Assembly (NCBI RefSeq): GCF_017309385.1
Contig: NZ_JAFJMJ010000001.1
Coordinates: forward strand, 3,596,001-3,660,000
DNA length: 64,000 bases
Source of the DNA: Amycolatopsis sp. 195334CR
Lineage (GTDB): Bacteria; Actinomycetota; Actinomycetes; Mycobacteriales; Pseudonocardiaceae
Direction: 5' to 3'
Shown here: piece by piece, positions 23,329-30,383 of the stretch
How positions within the stretch are numbered: position 1 is the stretch's first letter
Layout: each line of letters begins with the position of its first letter
Made by a program: the position numbers and the translations under genes
Notes under the pieces: generated by a model
Database searches by the model: none
What the model saw: only the letters and a program-made list of their open reading frames with translations
Told to the model about the DNA's origin: nothing

Positions 23329-24234
23329 ATGACGCGGACGCTCAAGGACGCGGGTCGGGAGAAGACCGCGGAACGACTGCTCAAGTCTTCGGCGAACAAG
23401 TTCTACGACCCTGACGTCGACATCGACTGGGACGCGCCGCTGGTGCCGGGCAAGCGCTACATCCCGGAGCACCGCTCCAGCCTCTACGGCACGGAACTCT
23501 GGGAGAAGCTGACCCCCGAGCAGCGCATCGAACTCGGCAAGCACGAGGTGGCCAGCGTGGCCACCACCGGGCTCTGGTTCGAGATCCTGCTGATGCAGAT
23601 GCTGCTCAAGGAGGTCTACGCGGCCGACCCGACCAGCAGTCACGCGCAGTACGCGCTGACCGAGGTGGCCGACGAGTGCCGCCACTCGACGATGTTCGCG
23701 CGGATGTCCGCCCGGATCGGCTGCCCGGTGTACGGGCCGGTGCCCGCGCTGCGCCAGCTGGCCAAGCTGATGCCGGCGATCAGCTACGGTCCCGCCCGCT
23801 ACGGCGCCATCCTGGTCGCCGAGGAGGTGCTGGACCGGCTGCAGCGCGAGCAGATGAACGACCCGGACATCCAGCCGCTGGTGCGCATGGTGAACCGGAT
23901 CCACGTGCTGGAGGAAGCCCGTCACGTGACCTTCGCGCGGGAGGAGGTCGCCCGCGGCATGGCCAAGCTGAACCGGGCCGAGCTGGTCTACCAGCAGTTC
24001 CTGATCGCGTTCATCTCCTACTTCGTGACGCGCTCGTTCATCAACCCGAACGTCTACAAGGCGGTCGGCATCCGGCCGCGTGACGGGGTCGAGGCGGCGC
24101 TGACCAACCCGAACTGGCACCAGACCATCGGCTGGGCCGGCGACAAGATCATGCCCTTCCTCCAGGAGGCGGGCATGGTCGGCAAACCGGGGATGTACTT
24201 CTGGAAGAAGTCGTTCCTGCTCCCGGCCCGATGA
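23329..24234 (+). CDS. AurF-type diiron oxygenase
   Basis: The 301-residue helical protein belongs to the AurF/p-aminobenzoate N-oxygenase-like diiron family. Metal-binding ExxH-type signatures are EVADECRHSTMF (about residues 110-121) and HVLEEARHVTFAREE (about 190-204), with an additional Glu in LGKHEVASVATTGLW. AurF oxidises arylamines to nitro compounds. The present substrate is unknown, and no polyketide or peptide cluster is nearby, so a detoxification or lipid-related role is more likely than antibiotic synthesis (inference). It is controlled by the divergent TetR and overlaps the hydrolase gene by 4 nt. Confidence 0.85.
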   Translation: MTRTLKDAGREKTAERLLKSSANKFYDPDVDIDWDAPLVPGKRYIPEHRSSLYGTELWEKLTPEQRIELGKHEVASVATTGLWFEILLMQMLLKEVYAADPTSSHAQYALTEVADECRHSTMFARMSARIGCPVYGPVPALRQLAKLMPAISYGPARYGAILVAEEVLDRLQREQMNDPDIQPLVRMVNRIHVLEEARHVTFAREEVARGMAKLNRAELVYQQFLIAFISYFVTRSFINPNVYKAVGIRPRDGVEAALTNPNWHQTIGWAGDKIMPFLQEAGMVGKPGMYFWKKSFLLPAR

Positions 24235-25115
24235 GCGCGCGCGAGTTCGTCACCGCCGACGGCACGCCGCTCCACCTGGAGCTGAGCGGACCGGACGACG
24301 CCGCGGTGACGCTGGTGCTGGTGCACGGCTGGACGCAGGACCTGACCTGCTGGGAACCGGTGGTCCAGCGGCTGCCGGGACAACGGCTGCTGCGCTACGA
24401 CCACCGCGGGCACGGCCGGTCGGCACCGGCGAAGAAGGGGACGGCGACGATCGAGCAGATCGCCGACGACCTCGCCGAGGTGCTCGAAGCGGTGGTGCCC
24501 GACGGCAAGCTGGTGCTGGCCGGGCACTCGATGGGCGGGATGACGATCATGGCGCTGGCCGAGCGCCATCCGGAACTGGTGTCGCGCCGGGTCGCCGGGG
24601 TGGCCTTCGTGGCCACCTCGTCCGGCGAGATGAACCAGCTCACCCTGGGCCTTCCCGGACTCGCCGGGCGAGGGGTGCCCAGGGTGGAACCGCGGGTGCG
24701 CACCCTGCTCGAACGACGGCGCAAGGACACCCTGCCGGGCAGGCCGGGCTTCCTGGCGCCGTTCACGCGGTGGCTCGCGTTCGGGCGGGGAGCGGCGCGG
24801 GCCGACGTGCTGGACGTCGCGGCACAGGCCCTGCGCGCGCATCCCGCGAGCATCGCCGGCTTCCTGGAGGCGATCACGCGGCACGACCGCCGGCTCGCGC
24901 TGGCCGCACTCCGCGGCACGCCGGCGGTCGTGCTGGCCGGCCAGCTGGACCGGTTGTGCCCGGTGCCGCACGCGCGGGTGATCGCGGACGAGCTGCCCGC
25001 CGCGGAGTTCGTCTACTTCCCGAAGGCCGGGCACATGCTGCCCTACGAACGCGCCGACGAGGTGGCGGCGCGGATCCGGGCCCTGCTGAAGGTCCCGGTG
25101 CTCGCCGCGGTCTGA
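24231..25115 (+). CDS. Alpha/beta hydrolase co-transcribed with the diiron oxygenase
   Basis: The 294-residue enzyme starts at ATG 24231, overlapping the oxygenase stop. The catalytic elements are visible: LVHGWTQDLTCWEP (oxyanion), YDHRGHGRS, the elbow LAGHSMGGMT (Ser about residue 100), an acid in VVLAGQLDRLCP, and the histidine in FPKAGHMLPYE. The cap domain is helical and basic (RTLLERRRKDTLPGR). Activity on an ester or amide related to the oxygenase substrate is a reasonable guess. A 26-bp palindrome follows the gene. Confidence 0.88.
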   Translation: MSAREFVTADGTPLHLELSGPDDAAVTLVLVHGWTQDLTCWEPVVQRLPGQRLLRYDHRGHGRSAPAKKGTATIEQIADDLAEVLEAVVPDGKLVLAGHSMGGMTIMALAERHPELVSRRVAGVAFVATSSGEMNQLTLGLPGLAGRGVPRVEPRVRTLLERRRKDTLPGRPGFLAPFTRWLAFGRGAARADVLDVAAQALRAHPASIAGFLEAITRHDRRLALAALRGTPAVVLAGQLDRLCPVPHARVIADELPAAEFVYFPKAGHMLPYERADEVAARIRALLKVPVLAAV

Positions 25116-25123
25116 GCCGCTCG

Positions 25124-25182
25124 AATGCTATGAGTGGGGCATTACTTGCATTCAACGCAAGTAATGCCCCACTCATAGCATT
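25124..25182. repeat. 26-bp perfect palindrome, family 1 copy 2
   Basis: Bases 25124-25149 are the reverse complement of 25157-25182, with loop ATTCAAC. Sequence and loop are identical to the core of the copy at 10826-10888. Like it, this copy lies exactly between two convergent genes, here without overlapping a coding region. Confidence 0.9.
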
Positions 25183-25189
25183 GGCGGGG

Positions 25190-25819
25190 TCAGGAGTGCT
25201 GGAGGGGGAAGCCGGCGCCGATGCCGCGCCAGGCCAGGGTGGAGGTCAGCGCGACCGCCTCCTCCCGGCTGATCGAGCTGTGGTTGGCCAGCCAGAACCG
25301 GGCGCTGACCTGGCTCAGCCCGACCAGGCCGACGGCCAGCAGGCGGGCGCGGTCCTCGTCGAGGCCGGCGTCCGAGGTGATCGTCTCGGTGATCGCGTCC
25401 ACGCTCGCCGAGGTCGCCCGGTCCACCGCCTGCTGCACGGCGGGCTCGCCGCGCAGATCCGACTCGAAGATCATCCGGAACGCCCCGGCGTCGCCGTTGA
25501 CGAAGTCGAAGAAGGCGCCGACCGTGGCCGGGACGCGCTGCTTGTTGTCCGTGGTGGAGTCGAGCGCCGCGCGCACCCGCCGCACCAGCTCGTCGACGTG
25601 GCTCTCCAGCAGCGCGATGTAGAGGTCGAGCTTGCCGGGGAAGTGCTGGTAGAGCACGGGCTTGCTGACCCCGGCCTGCTCGGCGATCTCGTCCATCGCC
25701 GCCGCGTGGTAGCCGTTGGCGGCGAACACCCGCTGGGCGGCGGTCAGCAGCTGGGCCCGCCGTTCCGTGCGAGGCAGCCGCACCTGCGTTCGCGGGGTGC
25801 TTTGAGCCGCTTCCGTCAT
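25190..25819 (-). CDS. TetR-family regulator (Rv3208-like)
   Basis: The 209-residue repressor has a classical helix-turn-helix: RRAQLLTAAQRVFAANGYHA then MDEIAEQAGVSKPVLYQHF. A C-terminal helical ligand-binding domain follows (SVDAITETITSDAGLDEDRA). Start ATG 25819 follows GGAGGGACTG on the minus strand. In M. tuberculosis a TetR gene (Rv3208) occupies the same place between the DUF3107 and DUF3152 genes. The target genes and ligand are not visible; the divergent hydrolase gene at 25940 is a candidate. Confidence 0.88.
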   Translation of the reverse strand: MTEAAQSTPRTQVRLPRTERRAQLLTAAQRVFAANGYHAAAMDEIAEQAGVSKPVLYQHFPGKLDLYIALLESHVDELVRRVRAALDSTTDNKQRVPATVGAFFDFVNGDAGAFRMIFESDLRGEPAVQQAVDRATSASVDAITETITSDAGLDEDRARLLAVGLVGLSQVSARFWLANHSSISREEAVALTSTLAWRGIGAGFPLQHS

Positions 25820-25939
25820 CAGTCCCTCCAGACCATCTCGCCTCGCGCGGGGGTCACCACGGCCGAAGCGTCCCCCTGACATTACTCGTCGGTACTGATC
25901 GAACGCCAAGCGTCCGGCCAGATCAGGCATTCTGGAGCA

Positions 25940-26923
25940 GTGCCGCCGACTACCCCCAACGGCAGAACGCCGATCACCCATGTGCCGCTGAGCACCACCC
26001 CGCTGCCGTCGCTCGACCCGCACGTGGCGCCGTGGCCAGGCAAAACCGAGGAAATCGGCGGCATCGGGCTGCACCTGCGCCGGACACCGGGCGCGGACGG
26101 GGCCCTCGCGGTCTACGTCCACGGCCTCGGCGGCTCGTCGACGAACTGGACCGAGCTGTCGGCCCTGCTGGCGCCCTTCGCCACCGGGATCGCGGTCGAC
26201 CTGCCCGGGTTCGGCTTCTCCGAGCCGCCCGCCGAGTTCGACTTCGGCCTCAACTCGCACGCCGCGCTGCTCGCCGAGTTCCTCGACGGCCTCGGCAAGG
26301 GCCCGGTGCACCTGCTTGGCAACTCGATGGGCGGGGCGATCGCGCTGCTGGTGGCCGCGCGCCGGCCCGAGCTGGTGCGCACGCTGACGCTGATCTCCCC
26401 GGCCATGCCGGACCGCCGGGTCGACCACCGGCGGCTGTCCGACCCGCGGATGGCGCTGGCCTACCTGCCGTTCGTCGGCAAGCGGGTCCGCCACGCGCTG
26501 GCCTCGCTCGGCCCGGAGGAACGCGCGAAGCAGGTGATCAAGCTGTGCTTCGCCGACCCGGCCGCCTTCCCCGAGCGGCGGCTCGCCGAACTCGCCGAGG
26601 AGCACAGCGCGCGGGCCGAGTTCGCCTGGGCGGCGCCCGCGATGGCCAAGAGCACCTTCGGCATCTTCCGCGCCTGGTTCAGCCGGGGCCCGGCCTCGCT
26701 GTGGGCCGCGGCGGCGGAGGTGACCGCGCCCACCCTGGTCATCTGGGGGGAGAAGGACCGGGTGATTTCGGTGCGGCGCGCATCACGGACGGCGACGCTG
26801 GTGCCGCGTGCCCGTCTCTTCGTGCTCCCACGAACGGGCCACGTGGCCCAGATGGAACGCCCGAATGCCGTAGCGAAGGCCGTGTTGGGTATGTGGGAGC
26901 GTGTCGAAGCCGACCGCTGGTAA
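25940..26923 (+). CDS. Alpha/beta hydrolase divergent from the TetR gene
   Basis: The 327-residue hydrolase starts at GTG 25940, with CATTCT placed 6 nt upstream as a leaderless -10. Family motifs are VYVHGLGGSSTNWTEL, AVDLPGFGFSEPP, nucleophile elbow LLGNSMGGAI, VIWGEKDRVIS (acid) and LPRTGHVAQME (histidine). The Asn in GNSMGG is common among C-C bond hydrolases and related esterases. The substrate is unknown. The gene sits between the Rv3208-like regulator and the DUF3152 gene. Confidence 0.87.
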   Translation: MPPTTPNGRTPITHVPLSTTPLPSLDPHVAPWPGKTEEIGGIGLHLRRTPGADGALAVYVHGLGGSSTNWTELSALLAPFATGIAVDLPGFGFSEPPAEFDFGLNSHAALLAEFLDGLGKGPVHLLGNSMGGAIALLVAARRPELVRTLTLISPAMPDRRVDHRRLSDPRMALAYLPFVGKRVRHALASLGPEERAKQVIKLCFADPAAFPERRLAELAEEHSARAEFAWAAPAMAKSTFGIFRAWFSRGPASLWAAAAEVTAPTLVIWGEKDRVISVRRASRTATLVPRARLFVLPRTGHVAQMERPNAVAKAVLGMWERVEADRW

Positions 26924-27003
26924 CCCGTTCGGGTGAGGGATTTCCGGGGTGTCGGGCGCCGGTCGGCGACGGCATAACGTTTTGGATATGGCACCCTGGA
27001 CGC

Positions 27004-28125
27004 GTGGCGAACCGGGTGACGAATGGCGCGCGAGGCGGCGGTGAACGGTCGCCGCACTCCTCGTCGGCCCGTCGCTCCGACCGCTACGGCAGCTACCACA
27101 CGGGCAGCGGACGAGCCGTTCGCGCCGGTGAAGAGCGTTACCGCCCGGGGTCCCGGCGCACCGCCGCGGAACCGCTGAGCGCGTCGTGGCGCCCCCGCGA
27201 GGAGGAGCCGGAGCCCGCGCCGAAGCGCGGCAAGGTCGGCAAGCTGACCAAGACCTACGGCTGGCGCGTGTACGCGCTGCCGGTGCTGGCGGTGGTGACC
27301 GCGCTGGTGGTCTTCGACACGGCGACCAGCCCGCCGGAGACGCCCCCGGTGGAGCAGGGCTCGACCACGCTGGCCGGGGAGGGCCCCGGGACCAACGGCG
27401 AGGGCGAGGCCGCGCCCGCCGGTGCCGAGCTGCCCGCCCCGCAGAACGACCTGAACATCCCGACCGCCGACCTGCCGGAGGGCAAGCCCTACGCGCAGAA
27501 GGGCGAGGGCACCTGGCACGTGGTGCCCGGCAAGTCGGAGCCGTACGGCAGCGGCGGCAAGCTGTGGAAGTACACGATCGAAATCGAGGACGGCATCCCG
27601 CCGGACGACATCGGCGGTGAGGACACCTTCGCGAACACCGTGCAGGGCATCCTGTCCGAGGACCCGCGCGGCTGGGCGGGCAGCGGGCAGCTGCGGCTGC
27701 AGCGGGTGGACAACAGCGACCCGTCGGCCGACTTCAAGGTCGCGCTGACCACTTCGGACACCGCGAAGCAGGTGTGCGGCTCGTCCATCCCGTACGAGGC
27801 CTCGTGCCGCAAGGGCGACACCAAGCAGGTGGTGATCAACCTCGCCCGCTGGGTGCGCGGCGCCAAGGCGTTCAGCTCCGACCTGCTCGCCTACCGCGAG
27901 TACGCGATCAACCACGAGGTCGGGCACGCGCTGGGCCACGGCCACATCGGCTGCGGCAAGGACGGCGACCTGGCCCCGGTGATGATGCAGCAGAGCTTCG
28001 GCGTGGCCAACGACTACGTGGCCAAGCTGAACAACGTGCCCGGTGGCGACCGGAACTCGGTGCCCGCCGACGGCAAGGTCTGCAAGCCGAACAGCTACCC
28101 GAACCCCGGAGCGCAGGCGGGCTGA
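27004..28125 (+). CDS. DUF3152 membrane-anchored putative zinc metalloprotease (Rv3207c-like)
   Basis: The 373-residue protein starts at GTG 27004. A hydrophilic, Arg/Ser-rich cytosolic region of about 80 residues precedes one membrane anchor (VYALPVLAVVTALVVF). An acidic, proline-rich linker follows, and then the DUF3152 domain. HEVGHALGHGHIGC (around residue 304) is an extended zincin-type HExxHxxGxxH motif, so a metal site is likely; proteolysis itself is not shown. Two cysteine pairs in the exported part may form disulfides. It is upstream of moeZ, as in mycobacteria. Confidence 0.85.
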   Translation: MANRVTNGARGGGERSPHSSSARRSDRYGSYHTGSGRAVRAGEERYRPGSRRTAAEPLSASWRPREEEPEPAPKRGKVGKLTKTYGWRVYALPVLAVVTALVVFDTATSPPETPPVEQGSTTLAGEGPGTNGEGEAAPAGAELPAPQNDLNIPTADLPEGKPYAQKGEGTWHVVPGKSEPYGSGGKLWKYTIEIEDGIPPDDIGGEDTFANTVQGILSEDPRGWAGSGQLRLQRVDNSDPSADFKVALTTSDTAKQVCGSSIPYEASCRKGDTKQVVINLARWVRGAKAFSSDLLAYREYAINHEVGHALGHGHIGCGKDGDLAPVMMQQSFGVANDYVAKLNNVPGGDRNSVPADGKVCKPNSYPNPGAQAG

Positions 28126-28235
28126 GCCCGCCACCCCGTCCCATCAGGTGGACGCGGGGAAGACCGCGCCGGATTCGTGCGTTAGTGATACTGGTACGCG
28201 AAGCAACTCCGCGCGAAGTATGGAGGTCCACCACG

Positions 28236-29414
28236 ATGTCAGGCACGCTGCCGCCGCTCGTCGAGCCGGCCGCCGAGCTCACCAAGGACGAGGTGGCCCG
28301 CTACAGCCGGCACCTGATCATCCCGGATGTCGGGATGGACGGGCAGAAGCGGCTCAAGAACGCCAAGGTGCTGGTCATCGGCGCCGGTGGGCTGGGCAGC
28401 CCGGCCCTGCTGTACCTGGCCGCGGCCGGGGTCGGCACGCTGGGCATCGTCGACTTCGACGTGGTCGACGAGTCGAACCTGCAGCGCCAGGTGATCCACG
28501 GGCAGAGCGACGTGGGCAAGCTGAAGGCCGCCTCCGCGCAGGAGTCGCTGGCCGAGACCAACCCCAACGTGAAGGTCCACCTGCACACCGAGCGGCTGGA
28601 GAGCTCGAACGCGCTGGACATCTTCCGCGACTACGACCTGATCGTCGACGGGACGGACAACTTCGCCACCCGCTACCTGGTCAACGACGCCGCGGTGATC
28701 CTCGGCAAGCCGTACGTCTGGGGCTCGATCTTCCGGTTCGAGGGCCAGGTCAGCGTGTTCTGGGAGGACGCGCCGAACGGCAAGGGGCTGAACTACCGCG
28801 ACCTCTACCCCGAGCCGCCGCCCCCCGGCATGGTGCCCTCGTGCGCCGAGGGCGGGGTGCTCGGCGTGCTGTGCGCCTCGATCGGCTCGATCATGGTGAA
28901 CGAGGCGATCAAGCTGATCACCGGCATCGGTGAGCCGCTGCTCGGCCGCCTGATCAGCTACGACGCGCTGGAGATGCGGTACCGCGAGGTCAAGATCCGC
29001 AAGGACCCGGACACGCCGAAGATCACCGAGCTGATCGACTACGAGGCGTTCTGCGGGGTGGTCTCCGACGAGGCGCAGCAGGCCGCGTCGAACAGCACGA
29101 TCACCGCGGCGGAGCTGAAGGCCAAGTTCGACAACGGCGACAACTTCGAGCTGATCGACGTCCGCGAGCCGCACGAGTACGAGATCGTGAACATCAAGGG
29201 CGCGAAGCTGATCCCGAAGGACCGGATCCTCTCCGGCGAGGCGCTGGCCGAACTGCCGCAGGACAAGCCGATCGTGCTGCACTGCAAGTCGGGCGCGCGC
29301 TCGGCGGAGGCGCTGGCGGCGTTGCACCAGGCGGGCTTCAAGGACGCCACGCACGTCGGTGGCGGTGTGCTCGCGTGGGCGCGCCAGGTCGACCCGAGCC
29401 TGCCGACCTACTAA
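28236..29414 (+). CDS. moeZ: MoeZ, adenylyltransferase-sulfurtransferase
   Basis: The 392-residue protein has exactly the length of M. tuberculosis MoeZ. An N-terminal E1-like domain (GAGGLGSPALLYLAAAG near residue 49, then DFDVVDESNLQRQVIH) adenylates ubiquitin-like sulfur carriers. A C-terminal rhodanese domain carries the active-site loop HCKSGARS (Cys about residue 350) that passes sulfur. It activates MoaD for molybdopterin synthesis and CysO-like carriers for cysteine. ATG 28236 follows TATGGAGG. Its nearness to a molybdenum-dependent nitrate reductase is functionally apt, though the gene belongs to the ancestral block. Confidence 0.93.
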   Translation: MSGTLPPLVEPAAELTKDEVARYSRHLIIPDVGMDGQKRLKNAKVLVIGAGGLGSPALLYLAAAGVGTLGIVDFDVVDESNLQRQVIHGQSDVGKLKAASAQESLAETNPNVKVHLHTERLESSNALDIFRDYDLIVDGTDNFATRYLVNDAAVILGKPYVWGSIFRFEGQVSVFWEDAPNGKGLNYRDLYPEPPPPGMVPSCAEGGVLGVLCASIGSIMVNEAIKLITGIGEPLLGRLISYDALEMRYREVKIRKDPDTPKITELIDYEAFCGVVSDEAQQAASNSTITAAELKAKFDNGDNFELIDVREPHEYEIVNIKGAKLIPKDRILSGEALAELPQDKPIVLHCKSGARSAEALAALHQAGFKDATHVGGGVLAWARQVDPSLPTY

Positions 29415-29443
29415 GGATCCCTTGATCCCCAGCCCGGGCGCGA

Positions 29444-29456
29444 TAGCGTGCGGGGT
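29444..29456 (+). promoter_or_regulatory. Leaderless-type -10 element for the TIGR02569 gene
   Basis: TAGCGT (29444-29449) lies 7 nt before GTG 29457; there is no Shine-Dalgarno sequence. Confidence 0.4.
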
Positions 29457-30263
29457 GTGACCGCACCGGCCCCGAGACGCCAGCCCCCGCCGCCGCACGC
29501 CATGGCGGCGTTCGGGGCGAAGGGCGCCGACCCGGAGCCGATGCCGTCCGGACTGGGCTGGCGGTGCGGTGACCTGGTGCTCAAGCCGGTGCACGACCGC
29601 GCGCGAACGCTGTGGCAGGCCCGCACGATGGAGCGCATCACGCTGCCCGACGTGCGGGTCGCCCGGCCGGTCCGGTCCACCGACGGCCGGTCGATCGTGG
29701 CCGGCTGGACGGCGTGCCGGTTCATCTCCGGCACGCCGCAGCCGCGGTACGACGAACTGGTGCTGGCTGCGGTGAAGCTGCACCAGGCGACCGCGGCCGA
29801 GCCCCGGCCGGACTTCCTGGCCGGGCGCCGCGACGTGTACGCCGTCGCCGACCGGATGGCCTGGGAAGAGGCCGAGCCGGAGCTCGACGAGCGGAAGGGC
29901 GGCGGCTGGTTCGAGGTGCTCGCCGGGGCGCGCCGCCCGGTGCACGGGCCGGACCAGCTCGTGCACGGCGAGTTGTTCGGCCGCGTCCTCTTCGACGGCG
30001 ACGAGCCGCCCGGCATCGTCGACTTCGAGCCGTACTTCCGGCCCGCGGAATGGGGCGCCGCGGTGGCCACCGTGGACGCGCTCGCCTGGGGCGGCGCCGA
30101 CCCGCAACTCCTGCAGCGGTGGGCACATCTGCCCGAGTGGCCCCAGCTTGTGTTGCGCGCCACACTGTTCCGGCTGGCGATCATCGCGCTGGACGCCGAG
30201 TTCACCCCGTCCTCACTGGATGGCCTGCGCGTGGCCGCCCGTGAGGTCAGCGCGCTGCTCTGA
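29457..30263 (+). CDS. TIGR02569 family, aminoglycoside-phosphotransferase-like fold (Rv3205c-like)
   Basis: The 268-residue protein is restricted to actinobacteria and follows moeZ as Rv3205c does. It has the shape of a small kinase/APH-fold protein: LVLKPVHDRARTLWQ in the N-lobe and LVHGELFGRVLFDGDEPPGIVDFE in the C-lobe. The catalytic-loop aspartate of true kinases (HGD) reads HGE here, so catalysis is doubtful. Start GTG 29457 gives TAPAPRRQPPPPHA; a frame extension to 29448 adds three residues. Confidence 0.8.
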   Translation: MTAPAPRRQPPPPHAMAAFGAKGADPEPMPSGLGWRCGDLVLKPVHDRARTLWQARTMERITLPDVRVARPVRSTDGRSIVAGWTACRFISGTPQPRYDELVLAAVKLHQATAAEPRPDFLAGRRDVYAVADRMAWEEAEPELDERKGGGWFEVLAGARRPVHGPDQLVHGELFGRVLFDGDEPPGIVDFEPYFRPAEWGAAVATVDALAWGGADPQLLQRWAHLPEWPQLVLRATLFRLAIIALDAEFTPSSLDGLRVAAREVSALL

Positions 30264-30308
30264 AACTCCGGAACTTCACCGCCTCACCGCCGTGATCGTC
30301 CGGGCAAT

Positions 30309-30324
30309 GTCAAACGCCTGAAAC
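30309..30324 (+). promoter_or_regulatory. GlnR-like half box upstream of the nitrate operon
   Basis: GTCAA-N6-GAAAC (30309-30324) matches the actinobacterial GlnR a/b-site pattern GTNAC-N6-GAAAC at nine of ten constrained positions. An additional GTAAC lies at 30341-30345. It is 60 nt before the nitrate reductase ATG. Nitrogen control of this operon by GlnR is known in Amycolatopsis and Streptomyces; binding here is inferred. Confidence 0.5.
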
Positions 30325-30383
30325 ATTCGGTCGTTTTCGAGTAACAAGCGCTCCTTACCGTCGAGACCGGCGGAAGGAGGCCG

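Noticed and set aside
23329..25115. Antibiotic biosynthetic cluster around the AurF-type oxygenase
   Set aside because: No polyketide synthase, peptide synthetase, tailoring or resistance genes are adjacent; only a regulator, DUF4873 and a hydrolase accompany it.
10826..25182. Short frames opening with MSGALLALNASNAP inside both family-1 palindromes
   Set aside because: The shared peptide is simply the translation of the identical palindrome sequence; it has no ribosome-binding site and downstream residues are unrelated.
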